From Chitinophagaceae bacterium (GTDB lineage: Bacteria; Bacteroidota; Bacteroidia; Chitinophagales; Chitinophagaceae), in assembly GCA_947447265.1 (NCBI GenBank), contig CANFKC010000007.1, positions 62,001-126,000 on the forward strand: a stretch of 64,000 nt of DNA, given 5' to 3'. The notes beneath the pieces are model-generated. The model was not told the DNA's origin. It saw nothing but the letters and a program-made list of their open reading frames with translations, and ran no database searches. The translations under genes were made by a program, and so were the position numbers. Each line of letters begins with the position of its first letter. Positions within the stretch are counted from its first letter, which is position 1. Positions 16,103 to 25,766 of the stretch are shown here, piece after piece.

Positions 16103-17272
16103 ATGAACAGGTTTGTTTTAAGTTGTATAATTATTACGGGTTCACTTTTTGCGGGCTCATGCGGCGATAAAAAGCCGGATGCACCAAATCCTGCAACTAT
16201 ACCTGTACCCGTGAACCTTTATGAATTGCACCCGGAAACAGCCATATATTTTGACCAGTATCCCGGCACGGTTGTGCCGCTGATGCAGGTAGATTTGAAG
16301 TCGCAGATAGAAGGTTATGTAACCGCTATACATTTTAAAGAAGGGGAGAAAGTGAAGAAGGGGCAGGTGTTGTATGATATTGACCGAAGTAAATACCAGG
16401 CGACCATAAGCCAATCTCAGGCTAACTTACAGGTAGCACAAGCTAACCTGGCTCAAGCGCAAAAAGATGCAGACCGTTACACCTACCTTAACGAACATGA
16501 GGCGGTTGCCAAACAAACACTTGACCATGCGCTGACAACATTACAAAATGCAAAGCAACAGTTGGCAGCAGCCAAACAACAGATAGTAAAAGACCAGACC
16601 GACCTGAACTATTCCGCTATCCGCGCTCCGTTTGATGGTACTATTGGTATCTCGCAGGTAAAAGTGGGTAATACCATTGTGCCGGGCCAAACAATCTTAA
16701 ACACCATTTCTACAGACGGACCGGTAGCTGTTGATATTGTTGTGAGCGAGAAACAAATACCGCATTTTGTGAAGTTGCAACAGCTTAAATCAACAATAGC
16801 CGACTCGGTTTTTACCTTGCTTCTACCCGACAATACGCTTTACAATTACCCGGGTGAAATATCGTTCATTGACCGTGGTGTGAATACACAAACCGGTACT
16901 ATTACCGTGAGATTAAAATTTGCAGATCCATCTTCAGTATTGAGGGCGGGAATGAGTTGCAGGGTGCGTGTGCGCAATCAGGATACTGAACCACAACTAC
17001 TGGTGCCGGGTAAAGCGATTGTAGAGCAATTGGGAGAATTTTTTGTTTATATAGCCAAGGATACTGCAATTAAAACCCTGGCGGATAGTACTGCGAAGGT
17101 AGCGCTGCATGCGCTACAGAAAAAGGTTGTGCTGGGCGCGCAGGTTGCCGATAAAGTAATAGTTAAGCAAGGCCTGGAAGAAGGCGAAAAGGTAATTGTG
17201 GATGGCGTGCAAAAATTGCATGACGGGTCGTTCATTGTGACCCAGGCCCCCGCGGCAACACCAACCCATTAA
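16103..17272 (+). CDS. RND efflux periplasmic adaptor (membrane fusion) lipoprotein
   Basis: The 389-residue product carries a lipoprotein signal (ITGSLFAGSC, Cys20). It has a lipoyl-like half-motif around VDLKSQIEGYVTAIHFKEGEKVKKGQVLYDID, a central alpha-hairpin rich in Ala, Gln and Lys (SQSQANLQVAQANLAQAQ), the second lipoyl half ending APFDGTIGISQVKVGNTI and a beta-barrel/membrane-proximal part. It joins the TolC-like channel to the RND pump. It starts 56 bases after the channel gene and ends 23 bases before the pump gene. No transcription regulator gene is attached to the operon. Confidence 0.93.
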   Translation: MNRFVLSCIIITGSLFAGSCGDKKPDAPNPATIPVPVNLYELHPETAIYFDQYPGTVVPLMQVDLKSQIEGYVTAIHFKEGEKVKKGQVLYDIDRSKYQATISQSQANLQVAQANLAQAQKDADRYTYLNEHEAVAKQTLDHALTTLQNAKQQLAAAKQQIVKDQTDLNYSAIRAPFDGTIGISQVKVGNTIVPGQTILNTISTDGPVAVDIVVSEKQIPHFVKLQQLKSTIADSVFTLLLPDNTLYNYPGEISFIDRGVNTQTGTITVRLKFADPSSVLRAGMSCRVRVRNQDTEPQLLVPGKAIVEQLGEFFVYIAKDTAIKTLADSTAKVALHALQKKVVLGAQVADKVIVKQGLEEGEKVIVDGVQKLHDGSFIVTQAPAATPTH

Positions 17273-17295
17273 CATCACTACGACCACTAACCACC

Positions 17296-20200
17296 ATGAT
17301 AGCAGATACTTTTATAAAACGGCCCGTAACAGCAATTGTAATTTCCATTGTATTGCTGTCGGTGGGTGCAATAGCCATACTGAATTTACCGGTAGGTCAG
17401 TACCCTGAAATAACGCCGGCTACTGTGCAGGTAACCGGGCAGTTTACCGGCGCGGATGCGCTTACCGTAGAGCAGACAATGGCGACCCCGGTAGAGGCGC
17501 AGATAAACGGCACACCCGGCATGGCTTACCTGCAAAGCAGCAGCACAGGTAATGGCGCTATGACCATAAATGCCGTGTTCAACATCGGGACTAACATTGA
17601 TGTAGCGGCAGTTGATGTACAGAACAGGGTGAGCATCGCCACACCGCAATTGCCAGATGTGGTAAAACGTCTCGGCCTTACTGTAAAAAAGAGGAACCCG
17701 AGTATACTGATGCTTGTGGCTATCTCCTCACCTAAAGGAACACACAACGTTACTTTTGTTGATAACTATGCCAATATATTTGTTCGCGACGCACTGCTGC
17801 GCGTAAAGGGTGTGGGCGATATTAACAGCCGTACTGACGACTTTAGTATGCGTATCTGGGTAAAGCCAGATAAGCTTGCCAGCTATGGTATTTCGGCAAC
17901 CGATGTTACCAGTGCGTTGAGTGAACAGAATGTGCAGGTAGCCGCAGGCTCTGTGGGTGTGCCACCACAGCAGAGCACGCAGGTAAATGAATATAGCTTA
18001 TTGGTAAATGGCAGAATCAGCAAAGCCAGCGATTTTGAGAATATAATTATTAAAACTGTTCCCTCTTCCGGCCAGATAGTCTATTTAAAAGATGTGGCGC
18101 GGGTGGAATTAGGCAAGTTCGCCTATGCCAGTAACTCATTTGTTGATGGCAAGCGAGCGTCTTATCTATTACTATACCAGGCACCTGGCAGCAATTCGCT
18201 GGAGACGGCCGAAGGTGTATATGCCAAGCTGGAAGAACTTAAGAAAACGTTCCCAAGCGATATAGCTGCAAGTGTACCTTTTGAATCAGTTACCGTGGTA
18301 AAGGTTTCCATGCACGAAGTAATACTCACTTTGCTGGAAGCGCTGGCGCTGGTGGCATTTGTGGTGTATTTGTTCCTGCAAAACTGGAGAGCTACTCTAA
18401 TACCTTTGCTGGCTATACCGGTTTCCATTATAGGTACATTTATTTTCTTTATTCCGCTTGGCTTCACCATTAATACCCTTACTATGTTTGGGTTTGTGCT
18501 GGCAATCGGTATTGTGGTTGATGATGCCATTGTTGTGGTGGAGGCCGTTCAACACTACATGGACCATAACAACATGAGTGCGAAGGAGGCAACCGCTGCG
18601 GCAATGAAAGATATTTCCGGGCCAGTGGTAGCTATCGCGCTGATACTTGCGGCTGTATTTATACCCGTTGCGTTTATTCCGGGCATTGTTGGCCGTTTGT
18701 ATCAACAGTTCGCAATCACTATTGCAATATCAGTAATACTGTCTGCATTCGTGGCGCTGTCGCTTACTCCGGCCTTGTGTACGTTGTTGTTGAAAAAGAG
18801 TCGCATTAATAAAGAAGCAAAGGGCTTGAATAAATTATTCTTCCGCTTCAATAATTGGTTCGAACGCCTTTCTTCAACCTATACCAACGGCGTAAGGCGC
18901 AGCATTAAAGCTTCTAAACTTGTTCTTATTTTGTTAGTGTGCCTTGGCTTTGGAACCATACTATTATTTAAGGCAAAGCCATCAGGATTTATACCAACGG
19001 AAGATGAAGGCCGTATTTTCATTACTTATGAATTGCCCGAAGCGGCATCGACAACTCGGTCGCTTGAAGTGTTGACCAAGATAATGGAGGTAGTTAAAAC
19101 TACTCCGGGGGTTGGGCATTTTGCGGCCTTGGGTGGGCTTAACGTAGTTACGTTCTCCACAAAATCGAACAGCGGGAGTATTTTCTGTCAGTTGAAACCG
19201 TGGGATGAGCGCAGCAAAGAAAGTGAACAGGTGCCGGGTATTATTGCAGTGCTGCAAAAGAGAATTGCAGAAGCTGGAGTGAAGCAGGCCAATGTTGTTG
19301 TGGTATCGCCGCCACCTATACCAGGGCTGGGGCAGACAGCAGGCTTCAGTATGCAGATACAGCAGCGCCAGACGACTGATGATGTAAGAGCCTTTGAGAA
19401 GGTCGTAAAAACCTTTGTTGCCGCAGCTCAGAAAGATTCGGTAATAGGTAGCGCCTTCAGCTTTTACGGCGCGCATACCCCTAGTTATAATGTTACAGTA
19501 GACAGGGAGAAATGCAAGCGGATGGGCGTGAGTATATCAGATGTGTTCAGCACTATACAAACCTACATGGGTAGCTACTATGTTAATGACATTAGTTTGT
19601 ATAGCCGTAACTACCATGTGGTGGTGCAGGCCGATACAAATTTCCGCACGGTGATAGGGGAGATGGATAAATTCTATGTGCGCAATTCCAGCGGGCAGAT
19701 GTTGCCCCTGAGTACGCTTATCTCTTATACACCAACAGAAACTGCACCACTTATTTCGCACTTTAATATCTTCCGCTCTGCAGAGGTAAACGGTTCGCCG
19801 AAGGCAGGTTACAGCAGCGGTCAGGCCCTTGAGGCGCTGAAACGTATTGCAGCCAAAACTTTGCCGCAGGGTTATGGCTATGAGTTTTCAGGTTTAAGCT
19901 ATGAAGAAGAACACGCGGGGTCTTCAACCGTCTACATCTTCCTGTTGTCTATTATTTTCGTATTTCTTTTCCTGGCTGCATTATACGAAAGCTGGTCTAT
20001 ACCATTTTCGGTGTTGTTCTCGGTGCCGATTGGTGCATTTGGTGCCATACTTACATTAACGCTTGTGCCAAGCCTCACCAATAACGTTTATGCGCAGATC
20101 GGTTTGATAACGCTTATTGGTCTTTCTGCTAAAAACGCTATCCTGATTGTGGAATTCGCCAAGGAGCGTGTTGACCAGGGCGAAGATATTTTACAGTCAA

Positions 20201-20454
20201 CATTAGAAGCAGTGAAGCTGAGGTTGCGCCCAATTATTATGACATCGCTGGCATTTATTTTAGGCGTATTGCCGCTGGTGTTGGCAGAAGGCGCGGGTGC
20301 AGTCGCCCGCCGCACGATAGGCTTCACGGTATTTGGTGGTATGCTTGCGGCAACATCGCTGGCAATATTCGTAGTGCCGGTATTATTTGTGGTGATATCG
20401 AAACTCGCGGGTTTTGGAAAAAAGGAGGTTGCTGAAAGCAATCCGGCGATTTGA
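17296..20454 (+). CDS. RND multidrug efflux pump, HAE1 family
   Basis: At 1052 residues this is a full-length AcrB/MexB-like proton-driven exporter of the inner membrane. It has the N-terminal FIKRPVTAIVISIVLL helix, two large periplasmic loops and 12 expected membrane helices. The proton relay is intact: D409 and D410 in GIVVDDAIVVVEA (helix 4) and K946 in LIGLSAKNAILIVEFA (helix 10). These residues and the TPALCTLLL segment mark the hydrophobe/amphiphile exporter branch rather than the heavy-metal branch. It is the last gene of the operon and is followed by a strong hairpin. Confidence 0.95.
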   Translation: MIADTFIKRPVTAIVISIVLLSVGAIAILNLPVGQYPEITPATVQVTGQFTGADALTVEQTMATPVEAQINGTPGMAYLQSSSTGNGAMTINAVFNIGTNIDVAAVDVQNRVSIATPQLPDVVKRLGLTVKKRNPSILMLVAISSPKGTHNVTFVDNYANIFVRDALLRVKGVGDINSRTDDFSMRIWVKPDKLASYGISATDVTSALSEQNVQVAAGSVGVPPQQSTQVNEYSLLVNGRISKASDFENIIIKTVPSSGQIVYLKDVARVELGKFAYASNSFVDGKRASYLLLYQAPGSNSLETAEGVYAKLEELKKTFPSDIAASVPFESVTVVKVSMHEVILTLLEALALVAFVVYLFLQNWRATLIPLLAIPVSIIGTFIFFIPLGFTINTLTMFGFVLAIGIVVDDAIVVVEAVQHYMDHNNMSAKEATAAAMKDISGPVVAIALILAAVFIPVAFIPGIVGRLYQQFAITIAISVILSAFVALSLTPALCTLLLKKSRINKEAKGLNKLFFRFNNWFERLSSTYTNGVRRSIKASKLVLILLVCLGFGTILLFKAKPSGFIPTEDEGRIFITYELPEAASTTRSLEVLTKIMEVVKTTPGVGHFAALGGLNVVTFSTKSNSGSIFCQLKPWDERSKESEQVPGIIAVLQKRIAEAGVKQANVVVVSPPPIPGLGQTAGFSMQIQQRQTTDDVRAFEKVVKTFVAAAQKDSVIGSAFSFYGAHTPSYNVTVDREKCKRMGVSISDVFSTIQTYMGSYYVNDISLYSRNYHVVVQADTNFRTVIGEMDKFYVRNSSGQMLPLSTLISYTPTETAPLISHFNIFRSAEVNGSPKAGYSSGQALEALKRIAAKTLPQGYGYEFSGLSYEEEHAGSSTVYIFLLSIIFVFLFLAALYESWSIPFSVLFSVPIGAFGAILTLTLVPSLTNNVYAQIGLITLIGLSAKNAILIVEFAKERVDQGEDILQSTLEAVKLRLRPIIMTSLAFILGVLPLVLAEGAGAVARRTIGFTVFGGMLAATSLAIFVVPVLFVVISKLAGFGKKEVAESNPAI

Positions 20455-20477
20455 TAATTCATTGATCTTCTTGAATG

Positions 20478-20519
20478 CCATTAATTAAGGGCGACCTCTT
20501 GGCCGCCCTTAATTAATGG
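20478..20519. terminator. Bidirectional hairpin terminator
   Basis: A 16-bp perfect stem (20478-20493 with 20504-20519), extended inside by two further pairs after one mismatch, separates the efflux operon from converging ispF. Confidence 0.8.
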
Positions 20520-20609
20520 GTGATGGCACGCGATGTACCGTATCTGCTATCTTTCAGCATCCCATACACTTACAAACATGCTCTGTTTTTACAAGGGCAG
20601 GGGGCAATT

Positions 20610-21095
20610 TTATTGAGGTAATTTCTTAACCAGAAGTACATTAGCCGTAGCAACAATGCCTTCTTCCCTGCCAATAAAACTAAGTGTTTCGGTAGTGGTA
20701 GCTTTTATGGAAACATCATCAATTGTAATGCCTAATATCTCAGCAATAGCCTTGCACATGTCGGGCACGTACTTCATTATTTTCGGTGCCTGTAACAAAA
20801 TGGTACTATCAATATTCACTACTCCATAGCCCCGTTCTGCTATCAGCTCGCCGCATCTTTTTAAGAGCAGTTTGCTGTCAATACCTTTGTAAGCGGCATC
20901 GGTATCAGGGAAGTGCTTGCCTATATCGCCGAGGCTTAATGCGCCAAGCAGCGCGTCGCAGATAGCATGTAACAGCACATCAGCATCAGAATGCCCGAGC
21001 GCACCCTTACTGTGCGGAATCAGTATCCCGCCTAACCAAAATTCCCTTCCTTCAACCAGTTTGTGAAAATCAATTCCCTGTCCTATTCTGTACAT
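20610..21095 (-). CDS. ispF: 2-C-methyl-D-erythritol 2,4-cyclodiphosphate synthase
   Basis: IspF closes CDP-methylerythritol 2-phosphate to the cyclodiphosphate and releases CMP, in the MEP pathway. The 161-residue product shows the zinc ligands in GIDFHKL (D8, H10) and the flexible substrate loop GHSDADVLLHAICDALLGA, followed by DIGKHFPDTDAAYKG and the C-terminal SIKATTTETLSFIGREEGI. Length is standard. It is monofunctional, not fused to IspD. It stands alone on the minus strand. Confidence 0.96.
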   Translation of the reverse strand: MYRIGQGIDFHKLVEGREFWLGGILIPHSKGALGHSDADVLLHAICDALLGALSLGDIGKHFPDTDAAYKGIDSKLLLKRCGELIAERGYGVVNIDSTILLQAPKIMKYVPDMCKAIAEILGITIDDVSIKATTTETLSFIGREEGIVATANVLLVKKLPQ

Positions 21096-21279
21096 TTATT
21101 ATTGTTGTTTTATTTATCTCGTAATAGTATCTAGTCCCGATATTGATTTTTTCCTTTTACAAACAATATTCTATGCCCTTAGGCATAAGTTAGCGGCTAA
21201 ATGCTTGTTGGGCATTACTTAAGACTAAGGTAACATGTTTCTATTAATCGGGGTGTAGAAAACAATAAATAATTGTTGG

Positions 21280-21287
21280 TATATTTG
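21280..21287 (+). promoter_or_regulatory. Putative -7 promoter element of ade
   Basis: TATATTTG matches TAnnTTTG and ends 3 bases before the ATG at 21291. An in-frame TTG at 21273 would precede it and is therefore not the start. Confidence 0.45.
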
Positions 21288-21290
21288 AGA

Positions 21291-22931
21291 ATGCAATCAT
21301 TTACAATTACAGGCAAGCTTATTGATTTGTTTGCGAAACGCATTTATCCCGCTCAGGTAGTGGTTGAAAATGGTATTATAAGCACCATTAGTGAAATTGA
21401 ACAAGCCGATGACCAATACCTGTTACCGGGCTTTGTGGACGCACATATCCACATAGAAAGTTCTATGCTTGTGCCTACCGCATTTGCCAATATGGCTGTT
21501 GTGCATGGCACTGTAGCGACGGTATCTGACCCGCACGAGATTGCCAATGTCTGCGGTAAGGAAGGTGTGCAATACATGATAGATAACAGCAAGAAAACCC
21601 CTTTTAAGTTCTTTTTTGGAGCGCCTTCCTGCGTGCCTGCCACTAGTTTTGAAACAGCAGGGGCTACCCTTGATTCTGGTGATGTTGCAGAGTTGCTCAA
21701 TAGCCCGGATATCTGGTACCTTTCTGAGATGATGAACTATCCCGGTGTGCTGAATAAAGACCCGGAGGTGATGGCTAAAATAGCAGCAGCGCACAAGGCA
21801 GGAAAACCGGTTGATGGTCATGCACCCGGCCTTCGTGGCGCAACAGCTATGGCCTATGCAGAAAGCGGTATAACTACGGACCACGAGTGTTTTACGCTTG
21901 ATGAAGCATTGGATAAAGTAAAGGTGGGAATGCACATTTTAATTCGGGAAGGTAGTGCGGCAAAAAACTATGAAGCGCTGTGCGAGTTGCTGAAGCTGCA
22001 CCCTGAAAGAGTAATGTTCTGCAGCGATGATAAGCACCCTGATGAATTGGTGCTGAACCATATTAATGCCTTGGTAAAACGTTCGCTGCAAAAGGGTTAT
22101 GACCTGTATGCGGTGCTGCGCGCAGCATGTGTGCACCCTGTGCTGCATTATAAGTTGCCCGTGGGTATGCTACGGCTTAACGATCCGGCTGATTTTATTG
22201 TTGTCAATAATCTGGAGGAGCTGAAAATTCTGCAGACCTATATAGCTGGTGAATTAGTGAGTGAGAACGGGCATACATTACTACCTTATGTAGCTGCATC
22301 GCCTATCAATAATTTCAAAGCCAACCCCAAGACCGAAGAAGAGTTTGCCATAAAGGCAAAGAAAAAGTCGGGGATGATAAAGGTAATTAAGGCGGTAGAA
22401 GGGCAGTTGGTTACGAGTCAGTTGTTGCTGCCGGGTAAAGTGGTTGATGGTTTGCTGGTAAGCAATACCGAGAATGATGTGCTGAAACTCGCCGTAATTA
22501 ACCGGTATGAACCAGATGCGCCGGTAGCTACTGCATTTATTAAGAGCTTCGGTTTGAAATCAGGCGCGATAGCTTCAACTGTTGGTCATGATTGCCATAA
22601 TATTATTGTGGTCGGTGTCGACGATGCATCGATGTGCGCGGCAGTGAACGCCTTAATAGATAATGAGGGGGGTATTTCGGTTGCCGAAAATAAGGACAAT
22701 GTTTCAGCAATGCCGTTACCTGTTGCCGGCCTTATGTCTTTGGCCGATGGCAATTCGGTAGCCGAAGATTATAAGGAAATAGACAGGCTTGCTAAAAAGC
22801 TTGGTACCACGTTGCATGCACCATTCATGACATTGTCGTTTATGGCACTTTTGGTTATACCGGCACTTAAGCTAAGCGATAAGGGCCTTTTCGATGGCAC
22901 TAAATTTGAGTTTACGGGTGTAGAAGTGTAG
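21291..22931 (+). CDS. ade: Adenine deaminase
   Basis: Ade converts adenine to hypoxanthine and ammonia in purine salvage. The 546-residue protein is an amidohydrolase with DAHIHIESSM (metal histidines), TVATVSDPHEIANVCG, the substrate-site VDGHAPGLRG, ITTDHECFTLDEA and the metal aspartate in MFCSDDKHPDEL. The C-terminal adenine-deaminase domain includes TVGHDCHNIIVVG and GGISVAEN. I start it at the ATG at 21291, because the longer version begins upstream of the TATATTTG promoter element. The toxin-antitoxin pair follows 44 bases later and has its own possible start signals. Confidence 0.95.
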   Translation: MQSFTITGKLIDLFAKRIYPAQVVVENGIISTISEIEQADDQYLLPGFVDAHIHIESSMLVPTAFANMAVVHGTVATVSDPHEIANVCGKEGVQYMIDNSKKTPFKFFFGAPSCVPATSFETAGATLDSGDVAELLNSPDIWYLSEMMNYPGVLNKDPEVMAKIAAAHKAGKPVDGHAPGLRGATAMAYAESGITTDHECFTLDEALDKVKVGMHILIREGSAAKNYEALCELLKLHPERVMFCSDDKHPDELVLNHINALVKRSLQKGYDLYAVLRAACVHPVLHYKLPVGMLRLNDPADFIVVNNLEELKILQTYIAGELVSENGHTLLPYVAASPINNFKANPKTEEEFAIKAKKKSGMIKVIKAVEGQLVTSQLLLPGKVVDGLLVSNTENDVLKLAVINRYEPDAPVATAFIKSFGLKSGAIASTVGHDCHNIIVVGVDDASMCAAVNALIDNEGGISVAENKDNVSAMPLPVAGLMSLADGNSVAEDYKEIDRLAKKLGTTLHAPFMTLSFMALLVIPALKLSDKGLFDGTKFEFTGVEV

Positions 22932-22975
22932 CTGGGGGGATGCGTATGATTTGAAATTATGCGTATCTTTAGATT

Positions 22976-23218
22976 ATGAAAGGCAGATTGAATCTTACCA
23001 TTGATGAGCAACTCATTGTAGAGATAAAAAGATATGCGGGTAAAAAGGATATTCCTGTTTCGGAATTAGTAGAAGACTTTTTTAAAAAAGTACTGAAGCC
23101 AGGTAGCAAAAGCTCCATAATTGATATGGTAGACAACCTGGAAAAGGCGGAGATTCCGGGTGATGCGGACTTAACAGAACTCTATTACCAGAAGCGCGGG
23201 GAAAGATATGGCTCATAA
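22976..23218 (+). CDS. Ribbon-helix-helix type antitoxin (DUF6364-like)
   Basis: The 80-residue product starts MKGRLNLTIDEQLIVEIKRYAGKK, the beta strand plus helix of small ribbon-helix-helix-like antitoxins of the DUF6364 type, followed by SELVEDFFKKVL and an acidic flexible C-terminus (IPGDADLTELYYQKRGERYG) that would cover the toxin. It overlaps the PIN toxin gene by 11 bases, the usual coupling in such modules. It should bind the operator in front of its own gene together with the toxin. Confidence 0.78.
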   Translation: MKGRLNLTIDEQLIVEIKRYAGKKDIPVSELVEDFFKKVLKPGSKSSIIDMVDNLEKAEIPGDADLTELYYQKRGERYGS

Positions 23219-23630
23219 GATTTTTATTGACGCAAATATCTTGTTAGATTTTACGCTGAAGAGAGAGTTTTACCCCGTCTCCCGGCAAGTAATGGAATTG
23301 GCCCTGAACGGTGAAATTGTGCTATTTACATCGCCGGCGATCGTGCATATTATAGCTTATTGGTTAACTAAGAGCTATGGCAAGCAAAAAGCTAAAGAAC
23401 TTATTATTGCACTCCTTGAATACGTAACGGTAATTGACGCTGACCATGCTACTACGTTAAACGCACTCTATTCGAAAATTGACGATATTGAAGATGCAAT
23501 TCAATATTTTACTGCATTGCATCATCAGGTCGAAATCTTTTTAACTCGTGATAAAAAGCTGCTAAAAAGCGCCCTTGCCGGTTTGCTGATTTACACTCCG
23601 GAGCATTTTTTAAATAAGGTATTGCGGTAG
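23208..23630 (+). CDS. PIN-domain ribonuclease toxin (VapC-like)
   Basis: This 140-residue PIN-domain protein has the first acidic residue in IFIDANILLDF (D8), a central ALNGEIVLFTSPAIVHIIAYWL segment, and the later acidic cluster KIDDIEDAIQYFTAL followed by IFLTRDKKLL, the last catalytic aspartate. PIN toxins cut RNA, often specific tRNAs or rRNA, using Mg2+. Its start lies inside the end of the antitoxin gene, and the two form a type II toxin-antitoxin module. The RNA target cannot be deduced. Confidence 0.85.
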   Translation: MAHKIFIDANILLDFTLKREFYPVSRQVMELALNGEIVLFTSPAIVHIIAYWLTKSYGKQKAKELIIALLEYVTVIDADHATTLNALYSKIDDIEDAIQYFTALHHQVEIFLTRDKKLLKSALAGLLIYTPEHFLNKVLR

Positions 23631-23678
23631 TCTAGTCAATCATTCTGACGAAAGGCCGACCGTTTTTTCTACTTTCAT

Positions 23679-24548
23679 CTATAATTTTTCTTCCAGAAAG
23701 GCAACGATATTTTTGTTTACTTCTTCTGCCTTTTCCCATTGTACAAAATGACCGCAATCGGGTATTAATACGAGGTGGGCATTCGGTATTTTGGCAGTAC
23801 AGGCAACAGCTAAAGCTTCTGTAGTGGTGTGGTGAATCAGTTTGTTTGGGATCAGTGCATCTTTCTTGCCAAACATGACCAACGTAGGTTGCTGTATATT
23901 TTGCAGTTGGCTGTATACAGTATCCTTTACCATACTCTTAATACATGCCTCAATCATTTTTTTATAGTAGTTGGGTTTGTAGGTGCGCATAAGTTGCTTA
24001 AGGTCGGCAATGACGCTGCTGCCTTGCTGCGGAGAGGAGTAGAAGCTATTTTCGATGGTTTGTGCAAGTATGTGTTCTTCCGAGGTAAAGAAGTCGAACA
24101 GATGCATGGTGGAATAGTACATGGTCTTTTCCAGTGCGCTGAAAACTTCGAAACCGGCGGGTGCGCAAAGTGCCATTGTTTTTGCACTTTCCGGGTGCCG
24201 CAACAGGGTTGTCATGGCTACCTGGCCGCCCATGGAATGGCCCACGATACATACGTTTTTCAAGTTAAGCGCTTTGATGAGATCATGCACGGCATCGGCG
24301 AAAAATGCCATGCTGAAGTTGTGCGGGTTCTGGTCAGAAAGGCCATTTCCCGGTAAGTCGATAGCAATGCAGCGATAGTACTGTTTCAGGTAGTCGATGT
24401 TCTTCTTCCATACCAGTGCGTAGTTGGCCAGGCCATGAATAAACAATAAAGTTTTTTCGCCTTTGCCTTCATCAATGTAGGCAATATTGCAATCGCCGGG
24501 TAGGTCAGTATTGTGGGTTGTGTACGGATTTGTAAACGGTATGGCCAT
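23679..24548 (-). CDS. Alpha/beta-fold hydrolase
   Basis: The 289-residue protein has the classic alpha/beta hydrolase layout: oxyanion-hole segment LLFIHGLANYALVW, DLPGNGLSDQ, the nucleophile elbow GHSMGG at about residues 103-108, the acid in FGKKDALIP and the histidine in PDCGHFVQWEKAEEVN. A cap region lies between about residues 130 and 215. The nearest known activities are meta-cleavage hydrolases, haloperoxidase-like enzymes and esterases, and the substrate is not predictable. It lies downstream of the PHA-synthase-like gene on the same strand but is separated from it by a strong terminator. Confidence 0.88.
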   Translation of the reverse strand: MAIPFTNPYTTHNTDLPGDCNIAYIDEGKGEKTLLFIHGLANYALVWKKNIDYLKQYYRCIAIDLPGNGLSDQNPHNFSMAFFADAVHDLIKALNLKNVCIVGHSMGGQVAMTTLLRHPESAKTMALCAPAGFEVFSALEKTMYYSTMHLFDFFTSEEHILAQTIENSFYSSPQQGSSVIADLKQLMRTYKPNYYKKMIEACIKSMVKDTVYSQLQNIQQPTLVMFGKKDALIPNKLIHHTTTEALAVACTAKIPNAHLVLIPDCGHFVQWEKAEEVNKNIVAFLEEKL

Positions 24549-24582
24549 GTAATATTATGCGGTTGGTGGTGGTGTAACTATT

Positions 24583-24614
24583 AAAAAGGTGCACCGGAAC
24601 GGGTGCACCTTTTT
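24583..24614 (-). terminator. Rho-independent terminator of the PhaC-like gene
   Basis: A perfect 13-bp stem (24583-24595 with 24602-24614) whose outer arm ends in five T residues on the minus strand lies about 75 bases past the stop of the gene at 24690. Confidence 0.85.
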
Positions 24615-24689
24615 GTATAAATTTATAAAGAACCGGGGTTCATTTTTGTTAGTTTCAGCGTATTTGAAAGTGCGGGTTCTGCCTTAATT

Positions 24690-25745
24690 CTAGCAGCGCT
24701 CAATAATCCATTCCGCAACTGCAGGTGCAAGTTCTTTCTGAGACTTGCCGCCAACAAATACGCCGATGTGACCGCCGCCAAAAGGATATTCTTTCTTGTC
24801 TTTTGAACCAATGACATCCATCACATTCCTTGTACTTTCGTTAGGGATGATGGTATCTTCGGTTGCATATACATTTAAGAAAGGCATAGTCGCATTCTTA
24901 AGGTGCACCGGCCTACCGCCTAATGTGAATTTATCCTGAATCAACAGGTTGTCGCGGAACAGGTCTTTAATGTATTTACGGTACATTTCGCCTGGAATTG
25001 CAGGCAGGTCGCTCTTCCATTTTTCCATGCGCAGGAAGTTCAGCATCTTGTCCTTGTCTTCCAGAGAGTCGATAACGCCTAAGTATTTACTCACGTTCAT
25101 GCTAGGTTTCAGCATGCCGAAAGCGCCATCAATCATTTCTCCTGGTATAGTGCCCAGTTGGTCAACCATTGCATCAACATCAATGTATTTTGTCCATTTG
25201 TAGAGCATGCATTTGGTGGTTGAAAAATCGTAAGGCGCTACATAAGTAGTGAGCGACTTTAGTTTTTCAGGATATAGGCAAGCATATATCATAGAGAAAG
25301 TACCGCCCTGGCAGATACCCATCTTATGGATTTTCTCTGTTTTATGGCGCCTGCGCAGGAAATCAACGGCATCATTCATGTAGCCATCAATATAATCTTC
25401 CATGGTCAGGTAACGATCGCTCCTGTTGTGGTAGCCCCAATCCATTATATATACATCCAAACCCTGCTGAACCAGCTTCTTTACAAGGCTACGGTCGCTT
25501 TGAAGGTCAAGCACATCGTGCCTGTTGAGCATAGCGAAAGACACTAATACCGGCGTTGCACATTTAGCAGGCGTTTCGCGGGTATAGTGGTACATTTTTA
25601 TTTTATCACTGCTCCAAACCAGTTCTTTTGGTGTTTCACCGATACCCACATTACCAATTTCCTGCAATACTTTATATCCCTTAGCTATTTTCTCTGATGT
25701 TGCTATCAGCTCTTCAGAGATTTTTAGTGTGTTAAAATTCATCAT
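24690..25745 (-). CDS. phaC: Class III polyhydroxyalkanoate synthase-like protein
   Basis: The 351-residue product resembles the catalytic PhaC subunit of class III PHA synthases, which join hydroxyacyl-CoA units into polyester granules. It has the modified lipase box GICQGG with nucleophile C145, the preceding MDWGYHNRSDRYLTMEDYIDGYM segment, the catalytic aspartate in YATEDTIIP and the histidine in GGGHIGVFVGG. Size (about 350) is right for class III. Class III enzymes normally need a PhaE partner, and none is present here, nor phaA or phaB. A TACCTTTG element precedes the start; the ATG at 25742 is an alternative start. Confidence 0.82.
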   Translation of the reverse strand: MMNFNTLKISEELIATSEKIAKGYKVLQEIGNVGIGETPKELVWSSDKIKMYHYTRETPAKCATPVLVSFAMLNRHDVLDLQSDRSLVKKLVQQGLDVYIMDWGYHNRSDRYLTMEDYIDGYMNDAVDFLRRRHKTEKIHKMGICQGGTFSMIYACLYPEKLKSLTTYVAPYDFSTTKCMLYKWTKYIDVDAMVDQLGTIPGEMIDGAFGMLKPSMNVSKYLGVIDSLEDKDKMLNFLRMEKWKSDLPAIPGEMYRKYIKDLFRDNLLIQDKFTLGGRPVHLKNATMPFLNVYATEDTIIPNESTRNVMDVIGSKDKKEYPFGGGHIGVFVGGKSQKELAPAVAEWIIERC

Positions 25746-25758
25746 TTCAAAATTTGTG

Positions 25759-25766
25759 CAAAGGTA
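25759..25766 (-). promoter_or_regulatory. Putative -7 promoter element of the PhaC-like gene
   Basis: The minus strand reads TACCTTTG, matching TAnnTTTG, 13 bases before the ATG at 25745. Confidence 0.5.
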
